From Rhizobiales bacterium UBA3584 (lineage in GTDB: Bacteria > Pseudomonadota > Alphaproteobacteria > Rhizobiales > Devosiaceae), in assembly GCA_002375765.1 (NCBI GenBank), contig DFMV01000024.1:1-23219 (forward strand): a stretch of DNA of 23,219 nucleotides. Direction: 5' to 3'. The notes under the pieces were generated by a model, which was not told the origin of the DNA, did no database searches, and was given only the letters and a program-made list of their open reading frames with translations. The position numbers and the translations under genes were made by a program. This document shows, in pieces, positions 8,046 to 16,814 of the stretch. The first letter of the stretch is position 1. Each line of letters opens with the position of its first letter.

Positions 8046-9050
8046 ATGAAGGGATATCTGATCTTCGTATTCAAGCGGCTGCTTCAGCTTGCAGCCGTGG
8101 TTTTCGCAGGAACCTCGCTGGCCTTCTTCATCGCCAAGCTAAGCCCGATCAGCGCTGTCGAAAACATCATCGCGCGTGTCACCAATCAATCAAGCCTAAG
8201 TCCCACGGCCATCGCTTCGCTCCGCGCAACCTATGAGGAACTGTTCGGCGTCAACGTCCCGCTGCTCGAGCAGTATTTCAATTTCTGGGGTCGGTTGGCC
8301 ACCGGGGATTTCGGCCCCTCGCTAATCGCCTACCCCACGCCGGCGATGGACCTGATCATGCTCGCATTGCCCTGGACGACCGGCCTTTTGATGGTCTCGA
8401 TCGTTTTCACCTTCATCCTGGGCAACATATTGGGTGGGTTGGCCGGGTACTATCAGAATTCGCGCGTGCTCAAGGGCATCGGTATCGTCGCCATCGGCAT
8501 TCAGCCGATCCCCTACTACATCGTGGCCTTTCTTATGGTCATCATCTTCGGATACCTGTGGCCGGTGTTACCGATCAGCGGCGGATTTTCCATGAGCATA
8601 CGGCCCGGCTGGTCGGTGCCCTATGTCCTGTCCGTTCTCCATCACGCCATCCTGCCGGCCCTGTCGCTTGTGGTGACCGGGTTGGGGCTTTGGTTTTTGG
8701 GCATGCGCTCGCTGGTCTCCAACATCATCACGGAAGACTATGTGACATACGCAGAGCTGGGTGGCGTCAAAGAAAGCCGGATCGTTTCCTCTTATGTCAT
8801 GCGCAATGCGGTCGTGCCGCAATTGACCGCGCTCGCCATGGCTCTTGGCCAGATTTTTTCCGGCACAATCATCACCGAACAAGTGTTCTCCTACCCCGGG
8901 CTCGGCACCTTGCTTATCCGGGCGGTCAATGGCGGTGACACAACCCTGGTGCTTGCCGTGTCCTGCATATCGGTAATAGCGGTGGCAACCGCCATATTCG
9001 TCATCGACCTCATCCATCCTTTTCTCGATCCGCGCGTGAGGGTGAGCTGA
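8046..9050 (+). CDS. ABC transporter permease, DppB/OppB type
   Basis: From the ATG at 8046 the protein has 334 residues. The earlier TTG at 8001 lies inside the hairpin and is an unlikely start. An N-terminal membrane helix (YLIFVFKRLLQLAAVVFAGTSLAFFI) and about five further hydrophobic segments are visible. The cytoplasmic EAA-like loop reads AELGGVKESRIVSSYVMRNAVVPQ, which contacts the ATPase in this family. The C-terminus has the FSYPGLGTLLIRAV motif typical of DppB-like subunits. It forms the inner-membrane channel together with the next gene, starting three bases upstream of it. Substrate preference cannot be read from the permease itself. Confidence 0.93.
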   Translation: MKGYLIFVFKRLLQLAAVVFAGTSLAFFIAKLSPISAVENIIARVTNQSSLSPTAIASLRATYEELFGVNVPLLEQYFNFWGRLATGDFGPSLIAYPTPAMDLIMLALPWTTGLLMVSIVFTFILGNILGGLAGYYQNSRVLKGIGIVAIGIQPIPYYIVAFLMVIIFGYLWPVLPISGGFSMSIRPGWSVPYVLSVLHHAILPALSLVVTGLGLWFLGMRSLVSNIITEDYVTYAELGGVKESRIVSSYVMRNAVVPQLTALAMALGQIFSGTIITEQVFSYPGLGTLLIRAVNGGDTTLVLAVSCISVIAVATAIFVIDLIHPFLDPRVRVS

Positions 9051-9053
9051 GCC

Positions 9054-9914
9054 ATGTTCTCCGTCTTCAAAGACCTCATCCGCTACAACATCGAGTTCGC
9101 AATTGGCGTATTCCTGGTGGGCCTGATTACCGTTTTTGCGCTGCTGAGCTTTTTCTCGCCCTACCCGCCCAACGAGATCTACGTGGTCTTTCCCGACCAG
9201 CCCCCGAGCCTCGAGTTCTGGTTCGGCACAAATTCCCGGGGCCAGGATTTGTTCTGGAACCTCAGTTTTGCCTTTCGCAACACCCTCACCTTTGGGCTGA
9301 TCGTTGCGGTGCTCAGCCGCATCGTTTCCATCACCGTGGGACTGCTCGCCGGGTACATGGGTGGTTGGGTCGACAGAGTGCTTATGTTCTTCGCCGATAT
9401 CTTCGTCGCCATCCCCATATTCCCCATCCTGATCCTCTTCTATTTCGTGTTCAGAGGCGATCTGACGACTTATTCCCTGGCACTGGTGATGGCAGCCCTC
9501 GGTTGGCCATTCGACGCCCGCCTCATCCGCTCGATAGCGTTGGGCCTGCGTCATCGCGAATTCACACGGCACGCCGTCTTTGCCGGCATGGCACCCGCGC
9601 GCATCATGTTCCAGGAGCACCTGCCCTATGTCATGCCAATCGTGTTTTCCACGGCGATGGCCAATATGATCTGGTCGATCGGCTTTGAGGTCACCCTCGG
9701 CGTTCTGGGATTCACAAACATCAATCACCCCACGATCGGCACCACGCTTTACTGGGCCAACAACCATTCGGCCATGGTGGTGGGCACATGGTGGTGGATC
9801 ATCATTCCCGTGATCCTCATCGTTCTGACGTTCCTGGGGCTGTTCTTGCTGGCGGTTTCAATGAACGAATATATCGATCCCAGATCACGCCTGCGGCGCA
9901 TGGGAGGTCAATGA
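9054..9914 (+). CDS. ABC transporter permease, DppC/OppC type
   Basis: The 286-residue protein begins with an N-terminal membrane helix, followed by a short periplasmic section including WFGTNSRGQDLFW, the hallmark GT-x-x-xGxD segment of DppC-like subunits. Several transmembrane helices and the EAA-type loop (RHAVFAGMAPARIMFQEHLPYVMP) follow. It pairs with the preceding permease. Its stop overlaps the start of the first ATPase by ATGA (9911-9914), so the two are translationally coupled. Confidence 0.93.
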   Translation: MFSVFKDLIRYNIEFAIGVFLVGLITVFALLSFFSPYPPNEIYVVFPDQPPSLEFWFGTNSRGQDLFWNLSFAFRNTLTFGLIVAVLSRIVSITVGLLAGYMGGWVDRVLMFFADIFVAIPIFPILILFYFVFRGDLTTYSLALVMAALGWPFDARLIRSIALGLRHREFTRHAVFAGMAPARIMFQEHLPYVMPIVFSTAMANMIWSIGFEVTLGVLGFTNINHPTIGTTLYWANNHSAMVVGTWWWIIIPVILIVLTFLGLFLLAVSMNEYIDPRSRLRRMGGQ

Positions 9915-10951
9915 TGGACGCGGCAAAACCCGTTCTGACCGTCCGAAACCTCAAGGCCTACTACCAGATGGCCTATTTCGGCATCGATCGGGAGGTCCGC
10001 GCGGTTGACGACATCACGCTTACGATCCGCGAAAACGAGGTGTATGGGATTGCAGGAGAGAGCTCGTCGGGCAAGACCTCGCTGATCAAGACCTTCGCTG
10101 CCGCGATCCGCCCTCCCCTGCGGATAGTGGACGGATCGTTGACATTTACCTTCGGAGACACGGTGATCGACCCCTACAAGGCGAGCAAGGCCGAAGTCGA
10201 CGCAATTCGCTGGAAAAACCTCTCCTACGTCATGCAGGGCTCGATGAGCCTGCTCAATCCGGTTCGACGCATCAGGCACTCGTTCTACGACTTCGCTTTT
10301 CGCCCTATGGGCTTACCCAGACCTGAGTTCTGGGCAGCAGTCGAGTCCCATCTCGATCGGCTCGGCTTGCCGGCCAGCGTTCTCAACGCCTATCCCCACC
10401 AGCTTTCTGGCGGCATGCGCCAGCGCGTTGTCATTGCGCTGGCAACGGTCTGTCGACCCAATTTCATCATCGCCGACGAACCGACGACCGCACTGGACGT
10501 GGTGGTCCAGAAAGATGTGCTGGCGATGATCCGTAATGTGCAGCGCGAGATGGGTTCGTCGGTGGTTTTTGTGACCCACGACATGGGTGTACATGCCAAT
10601 ATCGCCGACCGTATCGGCATAATCTATGCTGGGCGACTGGTCGAGGAAGGTCCAGCTCGCACTTTGTTCACGGCGCCCAAACACCCCTATACGGCGCACC
10701 TGGTGGGCAGTCTTCCCAGGATCGGCGATTCCACACCCAAGGCTTCGCTCGAAGGGCGCCCTCCCAATCTGGCCGACCCTCCCCCTGGCTGCCGCTTTCA
10801 TCCGCGTTGCCCGATGGCCGTCGATAAATGCAGAGTGGAAATCCCGCCGCTCGAGACGGTGGGAGCAGATCACAGATCTGCCTGCTGGCGCAGTGACGAG
10901 GTCGGGCCGCCCGATACGCTGGCAAATCGGAAATCGGAAGGTGTCGCATGA
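9911..10951 (+). CDS. ABC transporter ATP-binding protein, DppD/OppD type
   Basis: The gene starts at ATG 9911; a second ATG at 9914 is equally possible. The 346-residue product has Walker A GESSSGKT at 49-56, where the family usually has GESGSGK. The signature is LSGGMRQR, Walker B is FIIADEP and the H-loop is VTHDMGV. The C-terminal oligopeptide-transporter extension has the Cys-rich GCRFHPRCPMAVDKC segment that in some homologues binds an iron-sulphur cluster. It powers import by the two upstream permeases, with the following gene as its partner ATPase; the two overlap by ATGA at 10948-10951. Confidence 0.94.
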   Translation: MMDAAKPVLTVRNLKAYYQMAYFGIDREVRAVDDITLTIRENEVYGIAGESSSGKTSLIKTFAAAIRPPLRIVDGSLTFTFGDTVIDPYKASKAEVDAIRWKNLSYVMQGSMSLLNPVRRIRHSFYDFAFRPMGLPRPEFWAAVESHLDRLGLPASVLNAYPHQLSGGMRQRVVIALATVCRPNFIIADEPTTALDVVVQKDVLAMIRNVQREMGSSVVFVTHDMGVHANIADRIGIIYAGRLVEEGPARTLFTAPKHPYTAHLVGSLPRIGDSTPKASLEGRPPNLADPPPGCRFHPRCPMAVDKCRVEIPPLETVGADHRSACWRSDEVGPPDTLANRKSEGVA

Positions 10952-11859
10952 AGCAGCTTCTGAACGTCGCGAGCGTTTCGAAACAATTTGTCATGGGCGG
11001 ATTGTTCTCACGAGACGTCATCAATGCGGTTTCCGATGTAAGCTTTGCGCTTTCAGCCGAGACAGCCGAGATCTTTACGATCATCGGTGAATCGGGGTCG
11101 GGAAAAACCACACTGGCGCGCATGATCCTGGGACTTGAAAAGCCGAGCTCAGGCGCCATCTCGTTCGATGGCTTACCGGTTTCCGACAGTCTTTCACGCA
11201 GGGAAAGACTGTCGTTCATGAGGCGACTGCAGCCGGTCTTTCAAAACCCGTTCGAGGCCTTCAATCCGCTCAAACAGGTAGATCGCTACCTCCTGTCGAC
11301 GGCCAAGACGCTCCTGGGTGTGACCGAACCCGAGCAGATAGAGGCCGCCATGGATGCAGCCCTCCGAAAGGTTGGGTTGAGCTTGAAGGAAATTGCTGGC
11401 CGGTACGCCCATGAACTGTCCGGCGGCCAGCTCCAGCGGGTCGCCATCGCGCGCGCGCTGATCCCCGAGCCTGCGCTGCTGATTGCCGACGAGCCGGTCT
11501 CGATGGTCGATGCTTCCCTGCGCATGTCGATTGTCAATCTGCTGCGTGATCTGCGCGACAAGTTCGGCGTTTCGGTGATCTACATCACCCACGACCTTGC
11601 CACCGCTTACTATATCTCCGACCGCATCATGATCATGCAGAAAGGACATGTTGTGGAAATGGGTCCGGCCAAGCCCATACTGGAGCAGCCCGAACACCCA
11701 TATTCGAAGCTACTCAAAGCCTCGGTGCTTTCGACCGAAGACGCTGGTCAAGGCACGCTGCAGCCCGCAGATCGCACGATTGTCCAAGCCGCATGGGAGA
11801 GACCAGAAGGCGGCAAACTTGTTGAGCGTGCTGGAGGGCGGCTCGTACGAATCTACTAA
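10948..11859 (+). CDS. ABC transporter ATP-binding protein, DppF/OppF type
   Basis: The 303-residue protein has Walker A GESGSGKT at 47-54, a Q-loop FQNPFEAFNP, signature LSGGQLQR, Walker B LLIADEP and the H-loop ITHDLATAYY. This is the second half of the ATPase pair of the Opp-family importer. Compared with the preceding ATPase it lacks the long cysteine-rich C-terminal extension and ends soon after the helical domain, which is common for DppF-like partners in sugar loci. It is the last intact gene of the plus-strand operon. Downstream lies decayed sequence rather than a further gene. Confidence 0.93.
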   Translation: MKQLLNVASVSKQFVMGGLFSRDVINAVSDVSFALSAETAEIFTIIGESGSGKTTLARMILGLEKPSSGAISFDGLPVSDSLSRRERLSFMRRLQPVFQNPFEAFNPLKQVDRYLLSTAKTLLGVTEPEQIEAAMDAALRKVGLSLKEIAGRYAHELSGGQLQRVAIARALIPEPALLIADEPVSMVDASLRMSIVNLLRDLRDKFGVSVIYITHDLATAYYISDRIMIMQKGHVVEMGPAKPILEQPEHPYSKLLKASVLSTEDAGQGTLQPADRTIVQAAWERPEGGKLVERAGGRLVRIY

Positions 11860-12205
11860 GGCACAGGGCCAATGCTATGCACGGCTGCAGACAAAAAAGG
11901 CGTTCCCTGTGGCTTGGTCGCGCTTGCCGCTTGCGCGCCAGCCAGCCACCACCGACATTGAGCGCCCCACCGTGATCTAATCGGCGGCCGACGAAAAAAT
12001 GATACCGCACCTCCTCCAATGCCGCTTGCCTTATCCCACCGGCCCCCGGCTATGCGGGGCACCTATAACGGCGTTTTCTGCAGATACGCGGGCATCGCCT
12101 GGTTGGTCAGGTGGCGTACACACCGACCTCTGGATGTGAAAAGGAACAGCTCGATAACCAGGTGAGATTGGTTTGAGAACGCTTCATGCGCCATTGTAGA
12201 ATTGA
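11860..12205. other. Gene-free stretch after the plus-strand operon
   Basis: I see no convincing gene on either strand. Open frames are short and lack ribosome-binding sites or family motifs. A GC-rich partial dyad near 12036-12058 has no T-run, so I cannot name a terminator. The stretch probably represents degraded sequence upstream of the isomerase remnant. Confidence 0.5.
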
Positions 12206-12208
12206 AGC

Positions 12209-12481
12209 TTGGGAGCTTTTTCCGGAACCTTGCCGCAACAGGAAACCGAGCGCCGCTGGTCTGTGACCAACCGCGAATGGCCGATGATGCACGCCATTCT
12301 CTCCGGCGTTAACCGCGATCAGATGATGGCCAAACATAAGGCCAATCACATTCAGATCGCCTATGCAAACTCGTCCGCCGAGGCGGATCGGTGTGCGCTT
12401 GCCAAGGCGGCGCTTGCCCGGGAATTGGGGATCGCGGTCAATCTGTGCGGAATTACTGAAGCGAATCTACTTGGAGCGTAG
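12209..12481 (+). pseudogene. C-terminal remnant of a fucose/arabinose-type sugar isomerase
   Basis: About 80 residues with strong conservation are readable: FSGTLPQQETERRW, NREWPMMHAIL, KANHIQIAYA, then ARELGIAVNLCG. I recognise these as the extreme C-terminus of L-fucose/L-arabinose isomerase family proteins (COG2407-like), which are normally around 450-500 residues long. A TGA at 12203-12205 closes the frame just upstream, and no matching sequence precedes it. There is no proper start codon or ribosome-binding site. This is therefore a 5'-truncated relic on the same strand as the arabinofuranosidase/transporter operon. It was probably once the operon's next gene. The family assignment rests on memory of the motif only. 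Confidence 0.65.
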
Positions 12482-12896
12482 CATTTCGCCCCACTCGACA
12501 TACGAAGTGCTTGTCCATGGAAGGCGCCCAGGGCTCAAGCGCAGCCCTGGCTTAGCCATCAGAAACTGGGACTCGATCAAGGCATCGGCACTATGAGCGT
12601 CAGCTTCGCTGTGGGCGCCGCACGAAGTGGTCATCGGTTGTGAGCAAACGACCGCTTCGTGATCAAAATTCGGTTTGTGCAACCAGAAGCATCGCGTACT
12701 CGACGCCCACAGCGAGATAAAGTCCCGTGCTTTCCTTCCAACTTCTTAGCCGACTGCTCGCCTTGGCTCGTGCTATCTCTCTGCGATGACCGGCTCTCTG
12801 CAGCGTTCGCCCCTGGTCATCAATACCCGGGCCACCCGGTCGATCTTTTCGGCCAAAGCAACTGCCTCAACCTTGGTCGTTTGTCGCGCCGGTTGT
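12482..12896. other. Gene-free stretch with hairpins
   Basis: No gene is supported. An 8-bp stem CCAGGGCT/AGCCCTGG lies at 12528-12550, and a nested inverted repeat lies at 12607-12714 (listed separately). The minus-strand frame reading through 12773-12896 shows a short protein-like tail (KVEAVALAEKIDRVARVL) that I do not recognise; it may be a degraded gene end. Confidence 0.45.
12607..12714. repeat. Nested inverted repeat
   Basis: The outer arms CGCTGTGGGCG (12607-12617) and CGCCCACAGCG (12704-12714) are perfect complements. The inner arms CACGAAGTGGTC (12621-12632) and GACCGCTTCGTG (12650-12661) pair at 11 of 12 positions. The right side holds an extra 42 bases that contain a small GGTT/AACC stem, so the whole could fold as a branched structure. 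It could be a structured RNA or the remains of a mobile element. Confidence 0.6.
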
Positions 12897-13589
12897 TCAT
12901 TGCCCCCCGCCGATGCCGCCACGGTCGAACACCGACCGCACCGGTGGGGCGGGCGGCAAGAGATCGCGGATATCGGCAAACGGCGCCCGGCTCGCAAACC
13001 GGACCGCCTCGGCATAGCCGGTTTCCTGGTAGCACTGGGCCGAACGAAACCGGTTCTGCAATTCCACCATCGCAACGAACCGCTGCGGGTTCTGGCTCGT
13101 GTGGCACAAGATCGCCTTGCGCTTGAGCGCGAAGTGGGCGGAAATGTCGACATAGTGGGACGGCGCGAACCCGGTCCCGTTTAGAGTATCAACGAATGCA
13201 ACCGGCACTCTGAACGAGGCGGCAAGGTCGATCGCCTGCGACAGCGCCCGGTGGTCGGCGTGATAGTCATTGGGGTCGTGTGTCAGGATCAAGTCGGGCT
13301 CGGTGTCCGAGATCAGTCGACGCATTGTTTCCACCAATTGCGGGTCGGGCACCAGACCGCCATCGACGAGTGCCAGAAAACGCGGCTCGACCCCGAGCAG
13401 GCCCGCTGCCCGCCGGGCTTCCTGGGCCCGCATTTCCGCCAGCGCCACCCGGTCACCCTGTCCCCCCATCGCGCCGTCGGTGGCAATGGCGAACACCAAT
13501 TCGGCCCCCAAAGTCGCAAACGCTGCCAGCGTTCCGAACATAAATATCTCGATATCGTCCGGATGCGCGCCCAGCGCCAGAACGCGCAT
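12897..13589 (-). CDS. PIG-L family deacetylase
   Basis: The 230-residue protein shows the family signature AHPDDIE at residues 8-14 and the second zinc and active-site element HDPNDYHADH at 104-113. Family members are zinc-dependent enzymes that remove acetyl groups from N-acetylglucosamine-type amino sugars or sugar conjugates, for example in GPI-anchor, mycothiol or bacillithiol synthesis. It is the last gene of the minus-strand operon and starts three bases after the glycosidase stop. No signal peptide is visible, so it acts in the cytoplasm, presumably on the imported glycoside or its hydrolysis product. The C-terminus ends in a glycine-rich tail (GGIGGGQ). The exact substrate is unknown. 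Confidence 0.92.
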   Translation of the reverse strand: MRVLALGAHPDDIEIFMFGTLAAFATLGAELVFAIATDGAMGGQGDRVALAEMRAQEARRAAGLLGVEPRFLALVDGGLVPDPQLVETMRRLISDTEPDLILTHDPNDYHADHRALSQAIDLAASFRVPVAFVDTLNGTGFAPSHYVDISAHFALKRKAILCHTSQNPQRFVAMVELQNRFRSAQCYQETGYAEAVRFASRAPFADIRDLLPPAPPVRSVFDRGGIGGGQ

Positions 13590-13592
13590 GGC

Positions 13593-14861
13593 TCAGGCTG
13601 GCTCCCCGGCGAGAAATTCGAGCACCACCGCTGCGGTCCAGGTAAAGGTCCGTCCCCCGAGCGGCTCACCATCCAGCGGATCGTAATACTCAGCGAACCC
13701 GGACTTTTCGATTAGCTCGAGCGAGGATCTTACGATTTTTTTCGCCATCGCGTCCTCGCCGGCCGCCTTTAGCCCTACCGCGATCAAATAGTTGACCACC
13801 AGCCACACCGGCCCGCGCCAGTAGCGCTTGGCGTCAAACCTGGGGTCGTCGAGTGAATGGCTGGGCACGACATAGCGGGTCCGTTCGGCCTCGTTGGCGA
13901 TGGTCCTGGTGATGGCAGCAGCCCGGTAAGCAGGAATATTGGCGATTACCGCCATGATCCCACCGATCGAGGCGCTGTCGATCAGCGTGCCCGTGGTGCG
14001 GTCCAGGCATAGGTACTGTCCGTGTTTCTCGCTCCAGAGCGCTTCGAGTGCCCCCACGCCTTTTTGCGCCCAATCTCGGTTGGATGCCGCGATCTGGTGT
14101 GCTCCCAACTCCCCGGCAAGTTCGGACAGATCCGCGCAGCCTCGGATCAGGATGGCATTGAACCCCGGATCGACGACTTGGAACGGTGAAGCGTCGTGAA
14201 GCTTGCTGTTGTCCCATCCCAGAGCGCGGAAATGCTGGACCAGCCAAAGGTAGCGGTCGTATTGCTCCTTTGTGGGCCGATGTGCCGGATCGGCGTGCTG
14301 AGTATCACGGCGTACATATGGATCGATCCCATCAGTGGGCACGCGTGCGAACGGTTCATCCCAATCGATCGAATTGTCCCGGCCCGCCTCCCAGGGGTGG
14401 ATGATCGCCACCAGTCCTTCAGCCCCGGGGTCGCGGCAGGTGTAGAACCATTGGTGCCAGCGATGGATCGGCTCGAGCAGGGCCTTGGCACGGCGTGCCG
14501 CCATTGCCTTGTCCTTGCTCATGGCGAAAAGGCGCTTGAGCGCGAACCCGGCAACCGCCGGCTGGGTGATCCCCGATGTCCTCACGGCCCGGCCGGTCTG
14601 CCACACGTCCGGACCTGGGAAGTACCCGTCGTCGTGAACGTGAAAGATGATGTGGGGCACCATTCCGTCGTCCCATTGATGGGCGAACAGGGTTTCCATC
14701 TCGGTCCAGGCGCGGTCCTCGTCGAAATGGGCCTGCCCGATGGCGGTAAAGCACGAATCCCAGTTCCATTGGAAGGGGTACAGCCCCTTGGTGGGCACGG
14801 TATAGGTGCCGCGATCGTTTTCTTTGAGCACGGAAATCGCGTGATCCCGTGGTTCAGTCAT
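13593..14861 (-). CDS. GH63-like glycosidase (glucosylglycerate/mannosylglycerate hydrolase type)
   Basis: From the ATG at 14861 the protein is 422 residues; an ATG at 14876 is an alternative and neither has a strong ribosome-binding site. The (alpha/alpha)6-barrel family motifs are clear: GLYPFQWNWDSCF at 27-39, QWDDGMVPHI, IHPWEAGRDNSIDWDE at 154-169, and AEYYDPLDGEPLGG near 390-403. By comparison with glucosylglycerate hydrolases, D162 should be the general acid and E391 the general base. Such enzymes cleave glucosylglycerate or mannosylglycerate, but the family is wider and the true substrate here is open. The gene lies between a CUT1 transporter and a PIG-L deacetylase, so it likely degrades the imported compound in the cytoplasm. 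Confidence 0.88.
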   Translation of the reverse strand: MTEPRDHAISVLKENDRGTYTVPTKGLYPFQWNWDSCFTAIGQAHFDEDRAWTEMETLFAHQWDDGMVPHIIFHVHDDGYFPGPDVWQTGRAVRTSGITQPAVAGFALKRLFAMSKDKAMAARRAKALLEPIHRWHQWFYTCRDPGAEGLVAIIHPWEAGRDNSIDWDEPFARVPTDGIDPYVRRDTQHADPAHRPTKEQYDRYLWLVQHFRALGWDNSKLHDASPFQVVDPGFNAILIRGCADLSELAGELGAHQIAASNRDWAQKGVGALEALWSEKHGQYLCLDRTTGTLIDSASIGGIMAVIANIPAYRAAAITRTIANEAERTRYVVPSHSLDDPRFDAKRYWRGPVWLVVNYLIAVGLKAAGEDAMAKKIVRSSLELIEKSGFAEYYDPLDGEPLGGRTFTWTAAVVLEFLAGEPA

Positions 14862-14907
14862 CTCTCTTACGGTCATGTCGAATACAGTCTGTTGGACGCT
14901 AACGGGG

Positions 14908-15954
14908 TCAGGCGGAGATGGCGGTCTGGGTTTCCGGGTCGAACCAGCGCACCCGCGCCGGCTGGGGCGCAAGCGTCATGGTATCGCCTGGAGCTATAGG
15001 GTCGTCGGAATCGATAATGGCGCGGAAGGGTTTGCCGCCCACCTCGCACGTTACAAGCGTATGCGCCCCCAGCGGCTCGACGACGCGCGCGGTGGCGGCA
15101 AAGCCGGCTTCTGCACGCGTAACGTCTTCGGGCCGAATGGCGAACTCGAGCGTGCCGCGGTCGACTTGTGGTCCATCGATTTCGATACCACCCACCCGCC
15201 ATCGGCCCGTTCCGGTACGCATCGCTTCCATGAAATTCATGGGCGGGTTGCCGATAAAGCTGCCCACGAACCGGGCAGCGGGATTGCGGTAGACTTCGAC
15301 GGGGCTGTCGCTTTGAACGATCCGCCCCCCATTCATCACTGAAATCCTGTCGGCCAGGCTCATCGCCTCGACTTGATCGTGGGTCACATAGATCGTCGTG
15401 GTTTTTGAATCCGCCAAAACGCCCTTGAGTTCGGCGCGCATCTCGAGCCGCAACAGCGCATCCAGGTTCGAGAGCGGTTCATCCATCAAGATGACGTCGG
15501 GCTCCATGGCAAGAGCCCGGGCCACGGCAACACGCTGGCGCTGACCGCCCGAAAGCTGACCCGAATAGCGCTTCAAGAGCTGTTCGATATGCATCAGTTC
15601 GGCCGTGCGTGTCACGCGGCGCTCCACCTCGGCCTTGTCCATCTTCTGCATGCGCAGCCCGAAAGCAATGTTTTCGAATACCGTCAGATGGGGAAAAACC
15701 GCATAGTTCTGGAACACCATGGCGATGCCACGCTGGCGTGGCGGCAAATGGTCGACGCGCCGCCCTCCGATCCATACTTCACCCTGCGTGGGCGTCTCGA
15801 GCCCTGCTATGATGCGCAGCAAGGTGGTCTTGCCGCACCCTGATGCGCCGAGCAGCACCATGAATTCCTGGTTGGAAATGGTCATATCGACCGAGTGCAG
15901 CGCCTTGAACGAGCCAAAACTCTTGGCGACGTTCTTGATGACGATTTCAGCCAT
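14908..15954 (-). CDS. ABC transporter ATP-binding protein, MalK/UgpC type
   Basis: From the ATG at 15954 the product is 348 residues; it follows the permease stop by eight bases and has an AGGTAGGG site. Motifs are Walker A GASGCGKT at 36-43, Q-loop Q82, signature LSGGQ at 134-138, Walker B VILMDEP and switch histidine H192 in VTHDQVEAM. The C-terminal part has the MalK-type regulatory OB-fold (AIRPEDVTRAEAG, LGAHTLVTCEVGG). It energises the sugar importer encoded by the three upstream genes. ATPases of this type often serve several transporters, so it may not be exclusive. Confidence 0.95.
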   Translation of the reverse strand: MAEIVIKNVAKSFGSFKALHSVDMTISNQEFMVLLGASGCGKTTLLRIIAGLETPTQGEVWIGGRRVDHLPPRQRGIAMVFQNYAVFPHLTVFENIAFGLRMQKMDKAEVERRVTRTAELMHIEQLLKRYSGQLSGGQRQRVAVARALAMEPDVILMDEPLSNLDALLRLEMRAELKGVLADSKTTTIYVTHDQVEAMSLADRISVMNGGRIVQSDSPVEVYRNPAARFVGSFIGNPPMNFMEAMRTGTGRWRVGGIEIDGPQVDRGTLEFAIRPEDVTRAEAGFAATARVVEPLGAHTLVTCEVGGKPFRAIIDSDDPIAPGDTMTLAPQPARVRWFDPETQTAISA

Positions 15955-15962
15955 GGTCAACC

Positions 15963-16814
15963 CTACCTGTTGGCTATGCCCCACATCGCAAACAGATATT
16001 TGCGAACGGCAAAGATGAAGATCAGCGCCGGCAACACCAGCGCCGCCCCGCCTGCAAATTTGAGATGCAGGGGCGATACGTTCAGATTCTGGACAAGGAA
16101 TGCGGTCAGCGTCCGGTTCTCGATGGTGAGCACCGCGGCGGCGAACACCTCATTCCATGAAATAGTGAAGGCAAAGACTGCCGAGGCCACGATCCCGGGC
16201 AAGACCAGCGGCAGAACGACTTTTATGAACGCCTGTAACCGGTTGCACCCCAGCGTCCAGGCCGCTTCTTCGAGTTCGATAGGGATGCCTGAAAACAGCG
16301 AGAAGGTGATCAGCACCGCAAAGGGGAGCGCCAGCACGGTGTGAACGAAGGCCAGCCCGATTGCGGTATCGTCGAGCCCGGTGCGGATGAACATTACCGC
16401 GAGCGGCAGGGCGAGGAGCGGCAGCGGAAAGGCCCGCGTCATCACCACCATCACCCGGAAGATTTCCTTTCCCCGGAACTCGAAACGGGAAAGCGCATAG
16501 CCCGCCGGCGCCCCTATCGCGATGGATAAGACCATGGTCAGCAGCGCAACGAGGATCGAATTCCACAGCGCCCGCCCAACGCCCGCAAACGAGGCGAAGA
16601 ACTGGATCGAACCCAGATCGAATTCGGGCAGTCCGGTCTTTGGAAACCCGTTGACCGCCTCGGGAGAGGACAGCGTATTGACGAACAACAGATATAGCGG
16701 CACCAGAATCCAGGCGAGCAACAGCACCAGCGCAGTAGTGAAAACCAGCCGTCCTGCCGCGCCTGCATCGGCGACCGAGATTGGCTTGTCGGGCCGAGCT
16801 TGGGTCGCGCTCAT
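15963..16814 (-). CDS. Carbohydrate ABC transporter permease, MalG type
   Basis: The ATG at 16814 overlaps the stop codon of the upstream permease (ATGA), giving 283 residues. Six hydrophobic segments are visible. The cytoplasmic EAA loop is EEAAWTLGCNRLQAFIKVVLPLVLPGI, which docks onto the ATPase. The periplasmic FVNTLSSPEAVNGFP stretch after the first helix is typical of CUT1 MalG-like subunits. An N-terminal extension of about 25 residues precedes the first membrane helix. It forms the translocation pore with the MalF-type partner. Confidence 0.93.
   Translation of the reverse strand: MSATQARPDKPISVADAGAAGRLVFTTALVLLLAWILVPLYLLFVNTLSSPEAVNGFPKTGLPEFDLGSIQFFASFAGVGRALWNSILVALLTMVLSIAIGAPAGYALSRFEFRGKEIFRVMVVMTRAFPLPLLALPLAVMFIRTGLDDTAIGLAFVHTVLALPFAVLITFSLFSGIPIELEEAAWTLGCNRLQAFIKVVLPLVLPGIVASAVFAFTISWNEVFAAAVLTIENRTLTAFLVQNLNVSPLHLKFAGGAALVLPALIFIFAVRKYLFAMWGIANR

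Noticed and set aside
8568..9767. Long open frame of about 400 codons on the minus strand across the two permeases
   Set aside because: It is antisense to two clearly assigned permeases, has low-complexity His/Glu/Asp-rich composition typical of GC-rich shadow frames, and no motifs.
12036..12058. Possible terminator after the plus-strand operon
   Set aside because: The stem is short and imperfect and there is no T-run, so I cannot support a terminator.
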